From positions 1,550,001 through 1,614,000 of the forward strand of contig NZ_CP053108.1 of NCBI RefSeq assembly GCF_013009075.1: a DNA stretch of 64,000 bases, read 5' to 3'. Both the position numbers and the translations under genes were made by a program. The notes under the pieces are model-generated. The model was not told the origin of the DNA and ran no database searches. It was given only the letters and a program-made list of their open reading frames with translations. Positions 9,077 through 18,391 of the stretch are shown here, piece after piece. Origin of the DNA: Halomonas sp. TA22 (GTDB taxonomy: Bacteria > Pseudomonadota > Gammaproteobacteria > Pseudomonadales > Halomonadaceae). The first letter of the stretch is position 1. Every line of letters starts with the position of its first letter.

Positions 9077-10058
9077 CCGCGCGATAGACGCGGAAGCGCC
9101 GATCGTCTGCGAGTATTTCAAAGCCGCCAAAGGCCGACTCGAGCAGATCGGGATAGGGCAGAAAGGCATTGGCGACAATGATCAGGCTACCGCCCGGACG
9201 CAGATGATCGGGCGCCTCACGTATCAGCCGCCCCGCCGGTCCATAGTCGATCGCGCGTTCCTGGTGAAACGGCGGATTGCTGACGATGGCATCGAAGCGC
9301 CGCTCGCCGAGTGCCGAGTAGACATCGCTTGGCAGCGCCTCTCCCACCAGCGCGTTGGCCACCAGTGTGCGACGCGTTGCCTCCACCGCAAAGAGGTTGA
9401 TGTCGGTGGCGGTCAGCGTCGCGCCCCGTCGTGCCATCCAGGCACTGATGATGCCATCGCCACAACCCAGATCGAGCATCTCCCCGGCGCTGTTCGGCAG
9501 TGCCGCGGGGAGCGTTTCCAGCAGCAGCCGGGTGCCATCGTCGAGCTTGCCGTGACCGAATACGCCAGGATGGCTTGCCAGACGCAGCCCCTCGGCCTCG
9601 AAGAGGTGCCAGGCGTGTTCCGCTTCGAGTGCCACCCGATCGAGACGTGTGGCGAACAGTGTGCAGCGACGTGCACTGTCGAGCTTGCGACAGCCAAGCC
9701 CGAGGGCAGCCAGTGCCTTGAGCGCCCGCTTGATGCCACCGTTGTTCTCGCCGACAACCTGCAGCGCAGTACCCACCGGCAGACGCTGACATAGCGCAAG
9801 CAGCCACCATTCACCCAGTGCATGGCTCTTGGGCCAGAACAACACCGCACCGGGCGGCGTGATAGTCTCGCTCGATAAGACATCGAAGGCGGGTCGTCCA
9901 CGTCCACGCCACGCCTCGATCACGCCATGGTCGCTACTCAGCAGGCTGCCCTGCGTCGTATCCAGCCAGGCATCGCGTGGCGGCGCCACCCACAGCCAGC
10001 CGCGATAATCCGTCGCCTGTCGCTCCAGCAGTTGGCAGACCGGCGTTTCGGCACTCAT
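9051..10058 (-). CDS. rsmC: 16S rRNA (guanine-1207-N2)-methyltransferase RsmC
   Basis: 335 residues, close to the usual 340. The C-terminal SAM-binding half has motif I (DLGCGDG) and the NPPF motif (IVSNPPFHQ) of N2-guanine methyltransferases; the N-terminal half is the degenerate duplicate domain typical of RsmC. The start at 10058 overlaps the cmoM stop (ATGA). A longer frame to 10148 lies within cmoM and is rejected. Confidence 0.92.
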   Translation of the reverse strand: MSAETPVCQLLERQATDYRGWLWVAPPRDAWLDTTQGSLLSSDHGVIEAWRGRGRPAFDVLSSETITPPGAVLFWPKSHALGEWWLLALCQRLPVGTALQVVGENNGGIKRALKALAALGLGCRKLDSARRCTLFATRLDRVALEAEHAWHLFEAEGLRLASHPGVFGHGKLDDGTRLLLETLPAALPNSAGEMLDLGCGDGIISAWMARRGATLTATDINLFAVEATRRTLVANALVGEALPSDVYSALGERRFDAIVSNPPFHQERAIDYGPAGRLIREAPDHLRPGGSLIIVANAFLPYPDLLESAFGGFEILADDRRFRVYRAVRHQGRGK

Positions 10059-10873
10059 GCCCCCTCCTCGTAAGCCGTTGGGTCGGCGGGTTTGGTCAGG
10101 GTATAGAGCAGGTAACGGCCCAGCCGCCAGTAGGGTTCGGCCTGGCAATGGCGCTTCTCGAGGGTAACGATCTTGTCGAACGTCTTGCCCTGGGGATCAC
10201 GCTCGCGCAAGTAATCGTGGAAAACCCGGATACCCGCTACGCCATCGACACGCAGGCCGCACTCCCGGCTCCAGGCGGCAATCTCGCTGTGTGAGAGCGG
10301 CGTGATAGGCGTCAAGCGCTGGCGCTGGCCGGTACCGGCCAGGCGGTCGGCCAACGCCTTGTCGAGGTTGCCTTTGACGATATTGGAAAAACGCAGCGCA
10401 TCGCGGTTGAACACCATCAGCGACAGTTGCCCACCCGGCGCCAGCAACCGCGCAAGCGTGGCCAGGGCCTGGCGCGGCTCGGCCAGCCACTCCAGCACCG
10501 CATGACAGACGATCAGCCGCCAAGGGCCAGGAGCCTGTTCCGGCAAGCGTTGCAACGGCACTTGCAGAAAGGTGGCCTGACCGTCGGGTAGCGCCCCTAA
10601 TGCCTGACGCGCGGCATCCAGCATATCGGCGGAGGGTTCGGCGAGGGTCACCGCATGGCCCCGCGCGGCGAACCAGCCACTCATCTGGCCGAGCCCTGCC
10701 CCCACATCGAGCAGCGGCTGGCCCTTGAGTTCGAGCATTTTCGGCAGCAGGCCGTCGAGCAGCGTCAAGCGTAGCGCACCTCGCGATCCACCGTAGAGGC
10801 TGCCCGCAAATTTCTCGGCGAGGCCGTCGAAGTGACGGTCGCCGGCGGGCGAGAAAGGGGCAGAATCGGTCAT
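10055..10873 (-). CDS. cmoM: tRNA 5-carboxymethoxyuridine methyltransferase CmoM
   Basis: 272 residues. The N-terminus carries FDGLAEKF followed by YGGSRGALR, then SAM motif I DVGAGLGQMSGW, and near the C-terminus GIRVFHDYLRE, together a CmoM (SmtA) signature. It methylates cmo5U at the wobble base of several tRNAs. Co-transcribed and overlapping with rsmC. Confidence 0.9.
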   Translation of the reverse strand: MTDSAPFSPAGDRHFDGLAEKFAGSLYGGSRGALRLTLLDGLLPKMLELKGQPLLDVGAGLGQMSGWFAARGHAVTLAEPSADMLDAARQALGALPDGQATFLQVPLQRLPEQAPGPWRLIVCHAVLEWLAEPRQALATLARLLAPGGQLSLMVFNRDALRFSNIVKGNLDKALADRLAGTGQRQRLTPITPLSHSEIAAWSRECGLRVDGVAGIRVFHDYLRERDPQGKTFDKIVTLEKRHCQAEPYWRLGRYLLYTLTKPADPTAYEEGA

Positions 10874-11118
10874 GGCTTCATTGCACTGGCATGTGTGGCG
10901 CGCATTCTACCCGTGCCCGACGCGCTGTGAAACGCCAGAGAGGTGGCCAAGCTCGGCACTAGGCTCTTCCGACACTAGGCTCTGCCTATCGACAACTTCG
11001 GTTTCCAAGCGATACCGAAGATTACCTGGGGGAGACTCTCTTTATGACTACCTTGGGATAGATAGCTCATCCTTTTGACAACTAAAGAAAATAGCAGGTT
11101 TACAATCAAGGAGTGCAT
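10874..11118. other. Intergenic region with short tandem repeat
   Basis: Between divergent cmoM and the FAD oxidoreductase remnant. CACTAGGCTCT occurs twice in close succession near 10955-10982. No clear promoter boxes or RNA gene seen. Confidence 0.4.
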
Positions 11119-11451
11119 GTGAAAAAGGAAATTTTCTGGCACGACACCGAGCAGCCCAAGGCCATGCCGAAACTGGAAGCGGATACCCAAGCCGATTACG
11201 TCATCATCGGTGGCGGCATGGCGGGCTTGTCCGCGGCACAGTGGCTGAGGGAAGAAGCGGATGCCGATGTCATCGTGATCGACAAGGATCACTGCGGCGC
11301 AGGCGCGAGCTGCTGGGCGATAGCCACTATTCAGGTCGGGATCGCCTATGACGGCATACTCGGCATGAACAGCTACAAGTACGTGGCACAGGACGTGCCG
11401 AGGCTGTTCCGGCATATCGCCAACGCCGATATGACCCATGGAGGGTCGTGA
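11119..11451 (+). pseudogene. FAD-dependent oxidoreductase, truncated
   Basis: Only 110 residues, against roughly 400 or more for DadA-type FAD oxidoreductases. The N-terminus holds an intact dinucleotide-binding fold (DYVIIGGGMAGLSAAQWL) and the following VIDKDHCGAGAS segment. The rest does not continue the domain and the frame stops early, so an internal deletion is likely. AAGGAG lies five bases before the GTG at 11119. It sits 16 bp upstream of the 468-residue gene. Confidence 0.7.
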
Positions 11452-11466
11452 GAAAAGGAGCAAATC

Positions 11467-12873
11467 ATGCGACCGAGCGCCACATCTTCCATTGCCAACT
11501 TCGATTCCGCCACTGGCATGTTGCGGGCCACGGCGAACGTACTGCATGGCAAGGATTTCCCCAACTTGGGGCAGCCTCGCCTGGTGGAGCCGCTCACCCG
11601 GCTCAGTAACCTGTTCTCGCCGCGCGTGCGCGAAGAGATCTACGCCTTGGGCGGGCTACAGGAAGCGCTCTCCCCTTCCCGGCTGGATAAAGTCGATGCC
11701 GAGACGATCGCGTCCTGGGTCACCTCGAGCTACCCCCGGCGGCGCTACCAGGCGGTGATGGTGGGCTCATCCAACGGTGCGCTGGTCAACCTCTGCGCGC
11801 TACTGGATATCCCCTGGCTGCCGCAGAGCCACTTCATTCCGGTACGTCATGTCACCGGCGATAACGACGACCCGAAGGGGGCTCTCGCGTTCGGCCAGCG
11901 CTTCGGTCCGGACCTGCTGGCAGCCAACCCGGAACTCAAGCTCCATCAGATGCATGACGGCAGCCAGGATCGCCTCATGGCGGATTACATGGACTACTTC
12001 CGGGTCAAGCGCCTCACGCTGGGCAAGGCGTACGAGCGCTTTCTGCAAAACCAGCTCGAGCCGGGCGGCACCATTGTCATCGTCGATTGCCAACGCAAGT
12101 GGCCGACCACCACGGCCGGCGAGCGGCATGTATTCCAGCATGGCGGCCTGGGCGGTGCCACCGAGGACGAATATCTGCACGGCGGCCCCCGGGTACGTGA
12201 GTTTCTCGAACGCTATGACGCCCCGGTACGCGAATGGGATTCACCCGAGCCCGACGGCGAAAGCCCGGAAGCGGAGTGGGGCTACGAGCCGGCGCTCACC
12301 GAGGACATCCTGCGTTTCGCCGCCCAGCACGGCTTCAAGGTGAAGCGCCTCGTATTCCAGGAGCCGGAGGATCTCAGCCCTCTCGTGGCCAACTTCTATC
12401 GCAGCCACTATCAAGAGCGAGGCATGAAAGCCAACCGCCTTCTCGTCGGCTCCTTTGCCATCAACGAACCCTACTGGGCCCTCAGGACCGGCTCGGTGCC
12501 CTTCTGGATGAAGTTCAACATGACCCCCTCGGCCGAGGCGCTGGAGCGCTACCTGGACACCGAACCGGCCTTCGACGAGATCAATCTCATGCTGATCAAT
12601 CATGGCGTCGAGGGTATCGGGTTGCCAAGCATCGGGCGCTGGAAGGAGATTCTCTCCCGAGCCACCCGCAGCGGGCGCTTCATCGGCGTGCGCGAAGAGC
12701 TCTATCCCCGGGACTTCGGCTCCTTCAGCCGCTACCACACCCAGCTGAAGAAGCGCGTCTCGGCGCGCTATCCCCTTCCCGGGCCCCTGCCGCTTGGCCG
12801 ATTCAGCGATTTTCTGGACCGATCGAACGGGGCCTACGAGGTACGCATCGTCAACGAAACACCTACCCTTTGA
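11467..12873 (+). CDS. Conserved protein of unknown family (468 aa)
   Basis: I do not recognise the family. The frame is intact, with AAGGAG seven bases before the ATG and host-like codon use. Near residue 100 there is a nucleophile-elbow-like GSSNG within a hydrophobic strand/helix (VMVGSSNGALVNLCALL), which could suggest an alpha/beta-hydrolase-like core, but no clear Asp/His partners can be assigned. It shares a strand and tight spacing with an FAD oxidoreductase remnant upstream and a P450 remnant downstream, so it probably belonged to an oxidative pathway whose other genes have decayed. Confidence 0.7.
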   Translation: MRPSATSSIANFDSATGMLRATANVLHGKDFPNLGQPRLVEPLTRLSNLFSPRVREEIYALGGLQEALSPSRLDKVDAETIASWVTSSYPRRRYQAVMVGSSNGALVNLCALLDIPWLPQSHFIPVRHVTGDNDDPKGALAFGQRFGPDLLAANPELKLHQMHDGSQDRLMADYMDYFRVKRLTLGKAYERFLQNQLEPGGTIVIVDCQRKWPTTTAGERHVFQHGGLGGATEDEYLHGGPRVREFLERYDAPVREWDSPEPDGESPEAEWGYEPALTEDILRFAAQHGFKVKRLVFQEPEDLSPLVANFYRSHYQERGMKANRLLVGSFAINEPYWALRTGSVPFWMKFNMTPSAEALERYLDTEPAFDEINLMLINHGVEGIGLPSIGRWKEILSRATRSGRFIGVREELYPRDFGSFSRYHTQLKKRVSARYPLPGPLPLGRFSDFLDRSNGAYEVRIVNETPTL

Positions 12874-12886
12874 GCAGGAGGCTCGC

Positions 12887-13640
12887 ATGGAACAAAGAGC
12901 GGAAAGCCGGTCCGGTCACGATTCGCTGCCCATGGCGCTGAATTCTCGACCCCGACCATGTACACCGGCTACTGGAGGAGACGACGGTAGCCCGATTCAT
13001 TCCATGGCCGAAAAGTTCATGCCGTTGATCGAAGAGGAGGCGGCAGAGCTACTGCATACCGTGCAGCAACGCAACGGCAGCCTGAGCTGATCGTGTCGTT
13101 CGGCGGGTGGTACTGGGCGACTCGGCGCGTGACGACCATGACTTCACCGAACTGCTGGCATCACTGCGTGCCAATGCCAACTGGGGCTTTTTGCGGCACA
13201 AGGATACGGCCAAGAGAGAGCAATTCCTGGAGCAATTGAGCCGCTACCTGGAGCAGGCGGAAGCGGGCAGCCTGGCGGCCTACATGGCCAATATTCCCAA
13301 GAAAAAAGCGACACCTCGCCGGAGAATCAGTACCTCAGTGGCTGTTCGCCTTCGACCCTGCGGCCATGGCCTCCTTCCGTGCCTTGACGCTACTCGCGGC
13401 ACACCCCGACCAGGCCGCCCGGGTACAAATGGAGATCTTTCACCACAAGAGCGAGACGTGCCCCGAGCTGAACCTGCTGCGCGCCAGCGTACTCGAATCG
13501 CTGCGTCTGTGGCCGACCACGCCAATGATCCTGCGCGAGACCACCGACGCAGTGGGAGCGCGGCACGATGCCAGCCGGCACCTCCCTGCTGATCTTCGCC
13601 CCCTATTTCCATTGGCCGCCGGCCAATACCGGCGGCTCCG
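12887..13640 (+). pseudogene. Cytochrome P450 remnant, multiple frameshifts
   Basis: P450-like segments can be followed in order across three frames: ILDPDHVHRLLEETT (near 12940), FMPLIEEEAAELLHTV (near 13020), a helix-I-like stretch FAFDPAAMASFRALTLLA (near 13350), and the ExxR motif in VLESLRLWPTTPMILRETT (near 13490). The Cys haem-ligand loop is missing; the 3' end runs into the convergent amidase. Not functional as read. Confidence 0.75.
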
Positions 13641-13648
13641 CCGACGAT

Positions 13649-15142
13649 TTAGCGAGGCAGGCGCTGCTCCCAGCGCACCTCGGCCTCGACCTGGGCGGCC
13701 AGCTGCAGCAGTGTCCTCTCATCGCCCATTGCCCCGATCACCTGAACGCCCACCGGCAGCCCGTCAGGCGTGACATGCAGCGGCAACGACATGGCTGGCT
13801 GGCCGGTAAGATTGGCAAGCTGGGTATAGGGCGTATGACGCAGCGCCTCCCTTGCCAGCGACTTGAGCGCCCCCAACCGCAGCGCCAGCGAAGGCAGCCC
13901 GGGAATTGCCAGCAGCGACATCATGCGTTCACGCATCGCGCTGGGATAGAGCTCGCCACGCACTGGAGGCGGGCCCGCAACCACGGGCATCAGCAACAGA
14001 TCGGAGCACTGGTGGAACGCGGCCATGTCTCGCGCCAGCGCATTCCAGAATTGCCTCGAGTGTATATAGTCACCTGCCTTGAGACTTCGTCCCAGCCGAC
14101 CGAGGGCACGGGTCGTGGGTTCGATATCAAGCTGCCCCACGGGAACGCCGGTCTGCTCGGCGATCCAGGCAAGCTGCGCCGGCATCTGCCCCAGATAGAG
14201 CATTAGATAGCTCTCCGACAGCCGCTCGCCATCCACCGGCGGCTCCTGCCACTGAACATGGTGGCCTAGCCCTTCCAATTGGGCCGCCGCCTTTTCCACG
14301 GCCCGGCGGACCTCGGGATGGAGCTTGGTTCCCAGCGCCTTGCCGAACGGATCGCCCAGCGATACCGCCACTCGCAAGCGCCCAGGCGGCTGTCGAGTCG
14401 CCTCGAGAAAGCCCTGCTCTCGGGCTAGAGGGAAGGGGGCGCCGCGATCCATGCCGTTGGTCGCGTCGAGTACGGCCGCACTGTCGCGCACGCTGCGGGT
14501 CAGCACGTGCTCGACGACCGCGCCCTCCCATACCTCAGCATGCTGAGGGCCGAGGGGCACTCGCCCGCGAGAGGGTTTGAAGCCGAACAGACCGCAATAG
14601 CTGGCCGGGATGCGTAGCGAGCCACCACCATCGCCGCCACCGGCCATTGGCACCAGGCCCGCCGCGACGGCCGCCGCCGCGCCGCCGCTGGAGCCGCCTG
14701 GCGAGCGCATTGAATCCCAAGGGTTATGCGGATGAGCGAAGGCCTTGGGCTCGGTGATGCCCATCAGCCCCAGTTCCGGTGTCGCGGTCTGGCCCAGTAT
14801 CGCAAGCCCGGCACGACGGTAGCGCCGCATCAGGGACGAGTCTCTTTCAGCGCGCCAGTGCTGGAGCGCGGCACTGCCGGAGGCGAGCGGCTCGCCGGCA
14901 ATCGCCGTGAGCAAGTCCTTGGTCAGAAACGGCACCCCGGCGAAGGGAGCCTCCGGGTTGACGTGTCGTAGCTCCTCGCGCGCCCTCTCGTAGCGTGTGC
15001 GCACCACGGCCCCGAGCACCGGGTTGTCGCGCTCGATGAGCCGGCACGCCACGTCGAATACCTCGTCGCGGCTGACCTCGCCTTGGCGGATCAGCGCCGC
15101 CAGCGATGTTGCATCCTGCGCCTGGTACTCCTGCTCGGTCAT
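13649..15142 (-). CDS. Amidase (amidase signature family)
   Basis: About 497 residues with the Ser-cisSer-Lys triad of the family: Lys in PFLTKDLL, and the two serines in [13 protein letters not shown] and [11 protein letters not shown]. Such enzymes hydrolyse carboxylic amides. The substrate cannot be predicted. It is not part of a GatCAB operon. The ATG at 15142 has GGCGGAG upstream; a TTG at 15157 is possible. Convergent with the P450 remnant. Confidence 0.88.
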   Translation of the reverse strand: MTEQEYQAQDATSLAALIRQGEVSRDEVFDVACRLIERDNPVLGAVVRTRYERAREELRHVNPEAPFAGVPFLTKDLLTAIAGEPLASGSAALQHWRAERDSSLMRRYRRAGLAILGQTATPELGLMGITEPKAFAHPHNPWDSMRSPGGSSGGAAAAVAAGLVPMAGGGDGGGSLRIPASYCGLFGFKPSRGRVPLGPQHAEVWEGAVVEHVLTRSVRDSAAVLDATNGMDRGAPFPLAREQGFLEATRQPPGRLRVAVSLGDPFGKALGTKLHPEVRRAVEKAAAQLEGLGHHVQWQEPPVDGERLSESYLMLYLGQMPAQLAWIAEQTGVPVGQLDIEPTTRALGRLGRSLKAGDYIHSRQFWNALARDMAAFHQCSDLLLMPVVAGPPPVRGELYPSAMRERMMSLLAIPGLPSLALRLGALKSLAREALRHTPYTQLANLTGQPAMSLPLHVTPDGLPVGVQVIGAMGDERTLLQLAAQVEAEVRWEQRLPR

Positions 15143-15220
15143 CGGCCGCTCCGCCAAGGGTAGGTGAATGTAATGACCATACCCTGGCGCAAGGGCTGCA
15201 GCCTACCGGACCCGCCCGGG

Positions 15221-15249
15221 TTTATCTTGCCGCCTCAAGCGCTTATAAT
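15221..15249 (+). promoter_or_regulatory. Promoter of tRNA-Arg
   Basis: A perfect TATAAT at 15244-15249 lies 13 bp before the tRNA. A weak -35 (TTTATC) is 17 bp upstream. Confidence 0.65.
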
Positions 15250-15262
15250 GCTCGCGCGTTTT

Positions 15263-15339
15263 GCCCCCTTAGCTCAGCTGGATAGAGCGTCCCCCTCCTA
15301 AGGGGAAGGTCTCAGGTTCGAATCCTGAAGGGGGCGCCA
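15263..15339 (+). tRNA. tRNA-Arg (anticodon CCT)
   Basis: 77 nt folding as a complete cloverleaf: acceptor GCCCCCT/AGGGGGC, D-arm GCTC/GAGC, anticodon stem TCCCC/GGGGA with loop CTCCTAA (anticodon CCT, reading AGG), T-arm with GGTTCGAATCC, and encoded CCA. The downstream integrase remnant shows it has served as an integration site. Confidence 0.96.
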
Positions 15340-15491
15340 GTAAAATCAACAAGTTAACCAACCCCTTCGCCTCGAACTCTTTTCACCTTTGATCCCGACC
15401 CCAACAGCGACCCCAACAAAGATGTTCGGTAGGTCTTCACTATCAGCCTCAAAGCTGAGCTAGACCCCACAGTAATTTCTCACGCGCTCCA

Positions 15492-16048
15492 ATGGCACCT
15501 GTCAAACTCTCCAGCCAGTCATACGATGAGGCCGCCGCCTTCATGACCGAGCTTCATGGCTACACCAGCATTTCCAAAGCACTGCATCTTTTGATCCTGA
15601 CAGCGACACGCACTTCGGAAGTCCTACGTACAGGGTGGTCAGAGATCGACCTCGACAATGAGACCTGAACAATCTCCGCCGATAAGATGAAGGCACGCCG
15701 TGCGCCCTGTGTACCCAAGCAAGCCTTGGTTGTACTTTTGTCAGCACCAAGATCGCTGGTAGTCCCTACATATTTTCTGGGGCACGATATGGGCGCCCGA
15801 TGTCGAACATGGCCATGCTGCAGCTGATGCGAGGCATGGGCTTCGGCCTTGCCATGGCGACTACGTGCCCCATGGCTTCCGTTCGAGCTTGGACCGGCGA
15901 GGCCACCAGCTACCCCCGAGACGTTGCCGAAATAGCACTGGCCCACTCCATCATGAACAAGGTGGAGGCTGCCTATCGGTGTGGTGGCCTGTTCGAGAAG
16001 CGGCGGGCGATGAGGCAGGAATGGGCGGATTTTGTCTGCAAGTCATGA
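15492..16048 (+). pseudogene. P4-type tyrosine integrase remnant
   Basis: Downstream of tRNA-Arg, fragments of an integrase catalytic domain can be read in different frames: a stretch containing LTATRTSEVLRTGWSEIDL (first catalytic Arg region), a stop, KMKARRAPCVP, then GRPMSNMAMLQLMRGMG and a C-terminal part containing HGFRSS, EATSYPRDVAEIALAH and FEKRRAMRQEWADF. The N-terminal half is missing. It marks an old element integrated at the tRNA. Confidence 0.8.
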
Positions 16049-16160
16049 CCTTGAGGATTGCGCCTACCGGGACGAGGTGCTGATCCGCGCCATCGCCGAG
16101 CGGGTCGAGGCGTTCTACGAGGAAATGGAGCGCCGCATGGCACAAGTGATGGCGGCCTGA
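16041..16160 (+). pseudogene. C-terminal fragment of an accessory gene
   Basis: A short open frame without a good start ends MERRMAQVMAA at 16160, 11 bp before the radC remnant. It is Arg/Glu-rich and helical. The family is not recognised; it is probably the tail of a gene from the same old element. Confidence 0.35.
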
Positions 16161-16171
16161 GAAGAGACATC

Positions 16172-16670
16172 ATGCACCATCGCAAGCTGAGTGCCGGCGA
16201 GACCGCCGGTACCTATCGCATCACTGACACGGTGACCGAAGTGGAGCTCCTGAGCATCGCCAAGGCCTTTGCCCGCCGCCGTCTGGCCAGGGGACGCAAG
16301 ATCACCCAGCCGGCGCTGGCCTTCGAGTACCTGCAGATTCTGTTGCAGGACTACGAGCACGAGGTGTTCAGTGTCATCTTCCTCGAATAGCCAGCATCGG
16401 GTGATCAAATTTGAGGAGCTGTTCCGCGGTACCCTCGACGCGGCCAACGTCTACCCGCGAGAAGTGGTCAAGCAGGCCTTGATCAACAATGCCACTGCGG
16501 TGGTCCTGGTTCACAATCATCCAAGCGGTGACCCCGAACCTAGCAACGCCGACCGGCGCATCACCCAGCGACTCAAGGAAGCGCTGGGGCTGGTGGAGAT
16601 CCGGGTTATTGATCACATCGTGGTCGGTAGTGAGGGATGCGAGTCATTTGCGGAGCGGGGGTATCTCTGA
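16172..16670 (+). pseudogene. radC: RadC-like JAB-domain protein, single frameshift
   Basis: The first frame (16172-16390) reads a RadC-type N-terminus and ends VIFLE-stop; the second frame continues with [12 protein letters not shown] through the JAB metal motif [14 protein letters not shown] to SFAERGYL at 16670. Removing one A near 16387 (GAAT to GAT) restores LDSQHR and a continuous protein of about 165 residues. Short RadC proteins of this type are common on plasmids and integrative elements. Recently broken, since the metal site is intact. Confidence 0.85.
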
Positions 16671-17286
16671 ACTCAAGAACGCAACGCCGGTGCTTCCCAA
16701 CAAGGGCGGCGCCGGCTTGCCAGCGGTCACTGTTTTTTGGCAGCTATCGGCCGAAGCGGACTATTCCTTCGACATCACCAATCATATTGGCTGATGCCTC
16801 CCTTCGCAGACAAACCTTTATTTTCTTTACATATTAAACCAAGCTGAAGCCCTGAAAAGTTCAGACACAATATTACTACGTCTAGGTAAGGGGTTACATC
16901 AGCCCCGCGCCTAGCCATCCCGCTCTACAGCCTCTAAACATCCACTGATTCATTCGTTTCCGAGTGCATGGAGCGCTAACAATGTCATGCACACTACATC
17001 AGCGGTCATATTCTGATCATTAGAAAGCTGCATAACCACGTCTTCAACTATCTTGACAGGCACCGCTTGCACCACAATGGGACCTCCGCGTCATTTCTCC
17101 TGTCGACTTGAACAATATTAGGTGAATGTCGCTCTTTTCTCATGACGTCCAAAATATTTTCAACACTCACATTAAGTTGAATTAAAAGTCTTTTCCCCCT
17201 AATCCCTCCTCCCCCTCTCTAGTTGGCCTGGCGATTGCATTAGATTGAGTGATTTTAGCCTCCCTTGTAAAATATAAGGCAAGCGC
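16671..17286. other. Intergenic region, AT-richer
   Basis: About 600 bp without a convincing gene on either strand. It is more AT-rich than its surroundings and contains polypyrimidine stretches near 17190-17220. It should hold the promoter of the ABC importer operon starting at 17287; no clear -35/-10 pair could be fixed. Confidence 0.4.
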
Positions 17287-18366
17287 ATGCCTGGATATAC
17301 GCTGGACATTGAATCCGTTACGCACCGCTATGGCGAATTTCTAGCAGTTGACGATGTCTCGCTCTCCGTCGAAGCCGGGGAAATAATTGCTCTGCTAGGA
17401 CCTTCGGGATGTGGCAAGACCACTCTGCTGAGAATCATCGCCGGATTCGTCTCGCAAAGCTTAGGCAGCATCATGGTCGGTGGACATGCTATCGACAACC
17501 TGCGCCCCAATCAGAGAAACATCGGCATCGTCTTCCAGAACTATGCACTATTCCCTCATCTGACGGTCGCCCAGAATGTCGCTTACGGCCTCGACGCCAA
17601 GGGCGAGTCGCGTGCCAAGGTGAAGGAGCGCGTGCGCGAATGCCTCGATATAGTGCAACTCCCACATATTGCCGACCGCTATCCGAAGCAGCTTTCCGGT
17701 GGACAGCAGCAGCGCGTCGCCCTGGCCCGCGCCATCGCCATCGAGCCCCACATTCTGCTGCTTGACGAACCTTTCAGCGCTCTCGACAAGAACTTGAGAC
17801 TCGATATGCAGATCGAGATCAAGCGCCTTCAGCGTGAGCTTGGCCTTACCGCAATACTGGTCACCCACGACCAAGAGGAGGCCATGAGCGTAGCCGACAG
17901 GATCGCGGTGATGAACCAAGGCCGCATCGAGCAGGTGGGCTCTCCCTCCGCGATCTACGACGATCCACAGACCCTCTTCGTCAACAACTTTATCGGCACG
18001 ACGAACATGATTAAGGGCAAGATCATCGCCGCCTCGCCCGAGCGTCTCGAAATCGAACTGGACGCCGGCGTTCGGCTGGCGCTGCCCGCGACGAACGGCC
18101 TCGCGACCGGCCAGCGGGTGACGGTCTCCGTCCGGCCGGAGCAGTTGTCCCTTTCTCCCCAGCCCAGCGACGCCAGCTGGCCGGTGAAACTGGGATTGCA
18201 CATGCCCATCGGTCCGACGGTGATCCACCAGGCTTGGACCCGGGACGGAGCCGAACTGAAGATCACCGCCTCACGCAGCGAAAACCGGTCGGACATCGAT
18301 ACCGCCATCCCCCATTGGTGCGGTCTGAGGCCGGAAGCAAGCCCCAAGGTATTTCCCATCGATTGA
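17287..18366 (+). CDS. Spermidine/putrescine-type ABC transporter ATPase
   Basis: 359 residues with Walker A (GPSGCGKTT), Q-loop FQNYALFPHLT, signature LSGGQQQR, Walker B (LLLDEPFSALD) and H-loop VTHDQEEAMS, followed by a C-terminal TOBE-like domain, the PotA pattern. First gene of a four-gene importer (ATPase, binding protein, two permeases) that runs into allA and an allantoinase gene, so the substrate is more likely a ureide or purine breakdown product than a polyamine. This last point is inference. Confidence 0.9.
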   Translation: MPGYTLDIESVTHRYGEFLAVDDVSLSVEAGEIIALLGPSGCGKTTLLRIIAGFVSQSLGSIMVGGHAIDNLRPNQRNIGIVFQNYALFPHLTVAQNVAYGLDAKGESRAKVKERVRECLDIVQLPHIADRYPKQLSGGQQQRVALARAIAIEPHILLLDEPFSALDKNLRLDMQIEIKRLQRELGLTAILVTHDQEEAMSVADRIAVMNQGRIEQVGSPSAIYDDPQTLFVNNFIGTTNMIKGKIIAASPERLEIELDAGVRLALPATNGLATGQRVTVSVRPEQLSLSPQPSDASWPVKLGLHMPIGPTVIHQAWTRDGAELKITASRSENRSDIDTAIPHWCGLRPEASPKVFPID

Positions 18367-18391
18367 GCCGACAAAAACAAGGAGAAAGAAG

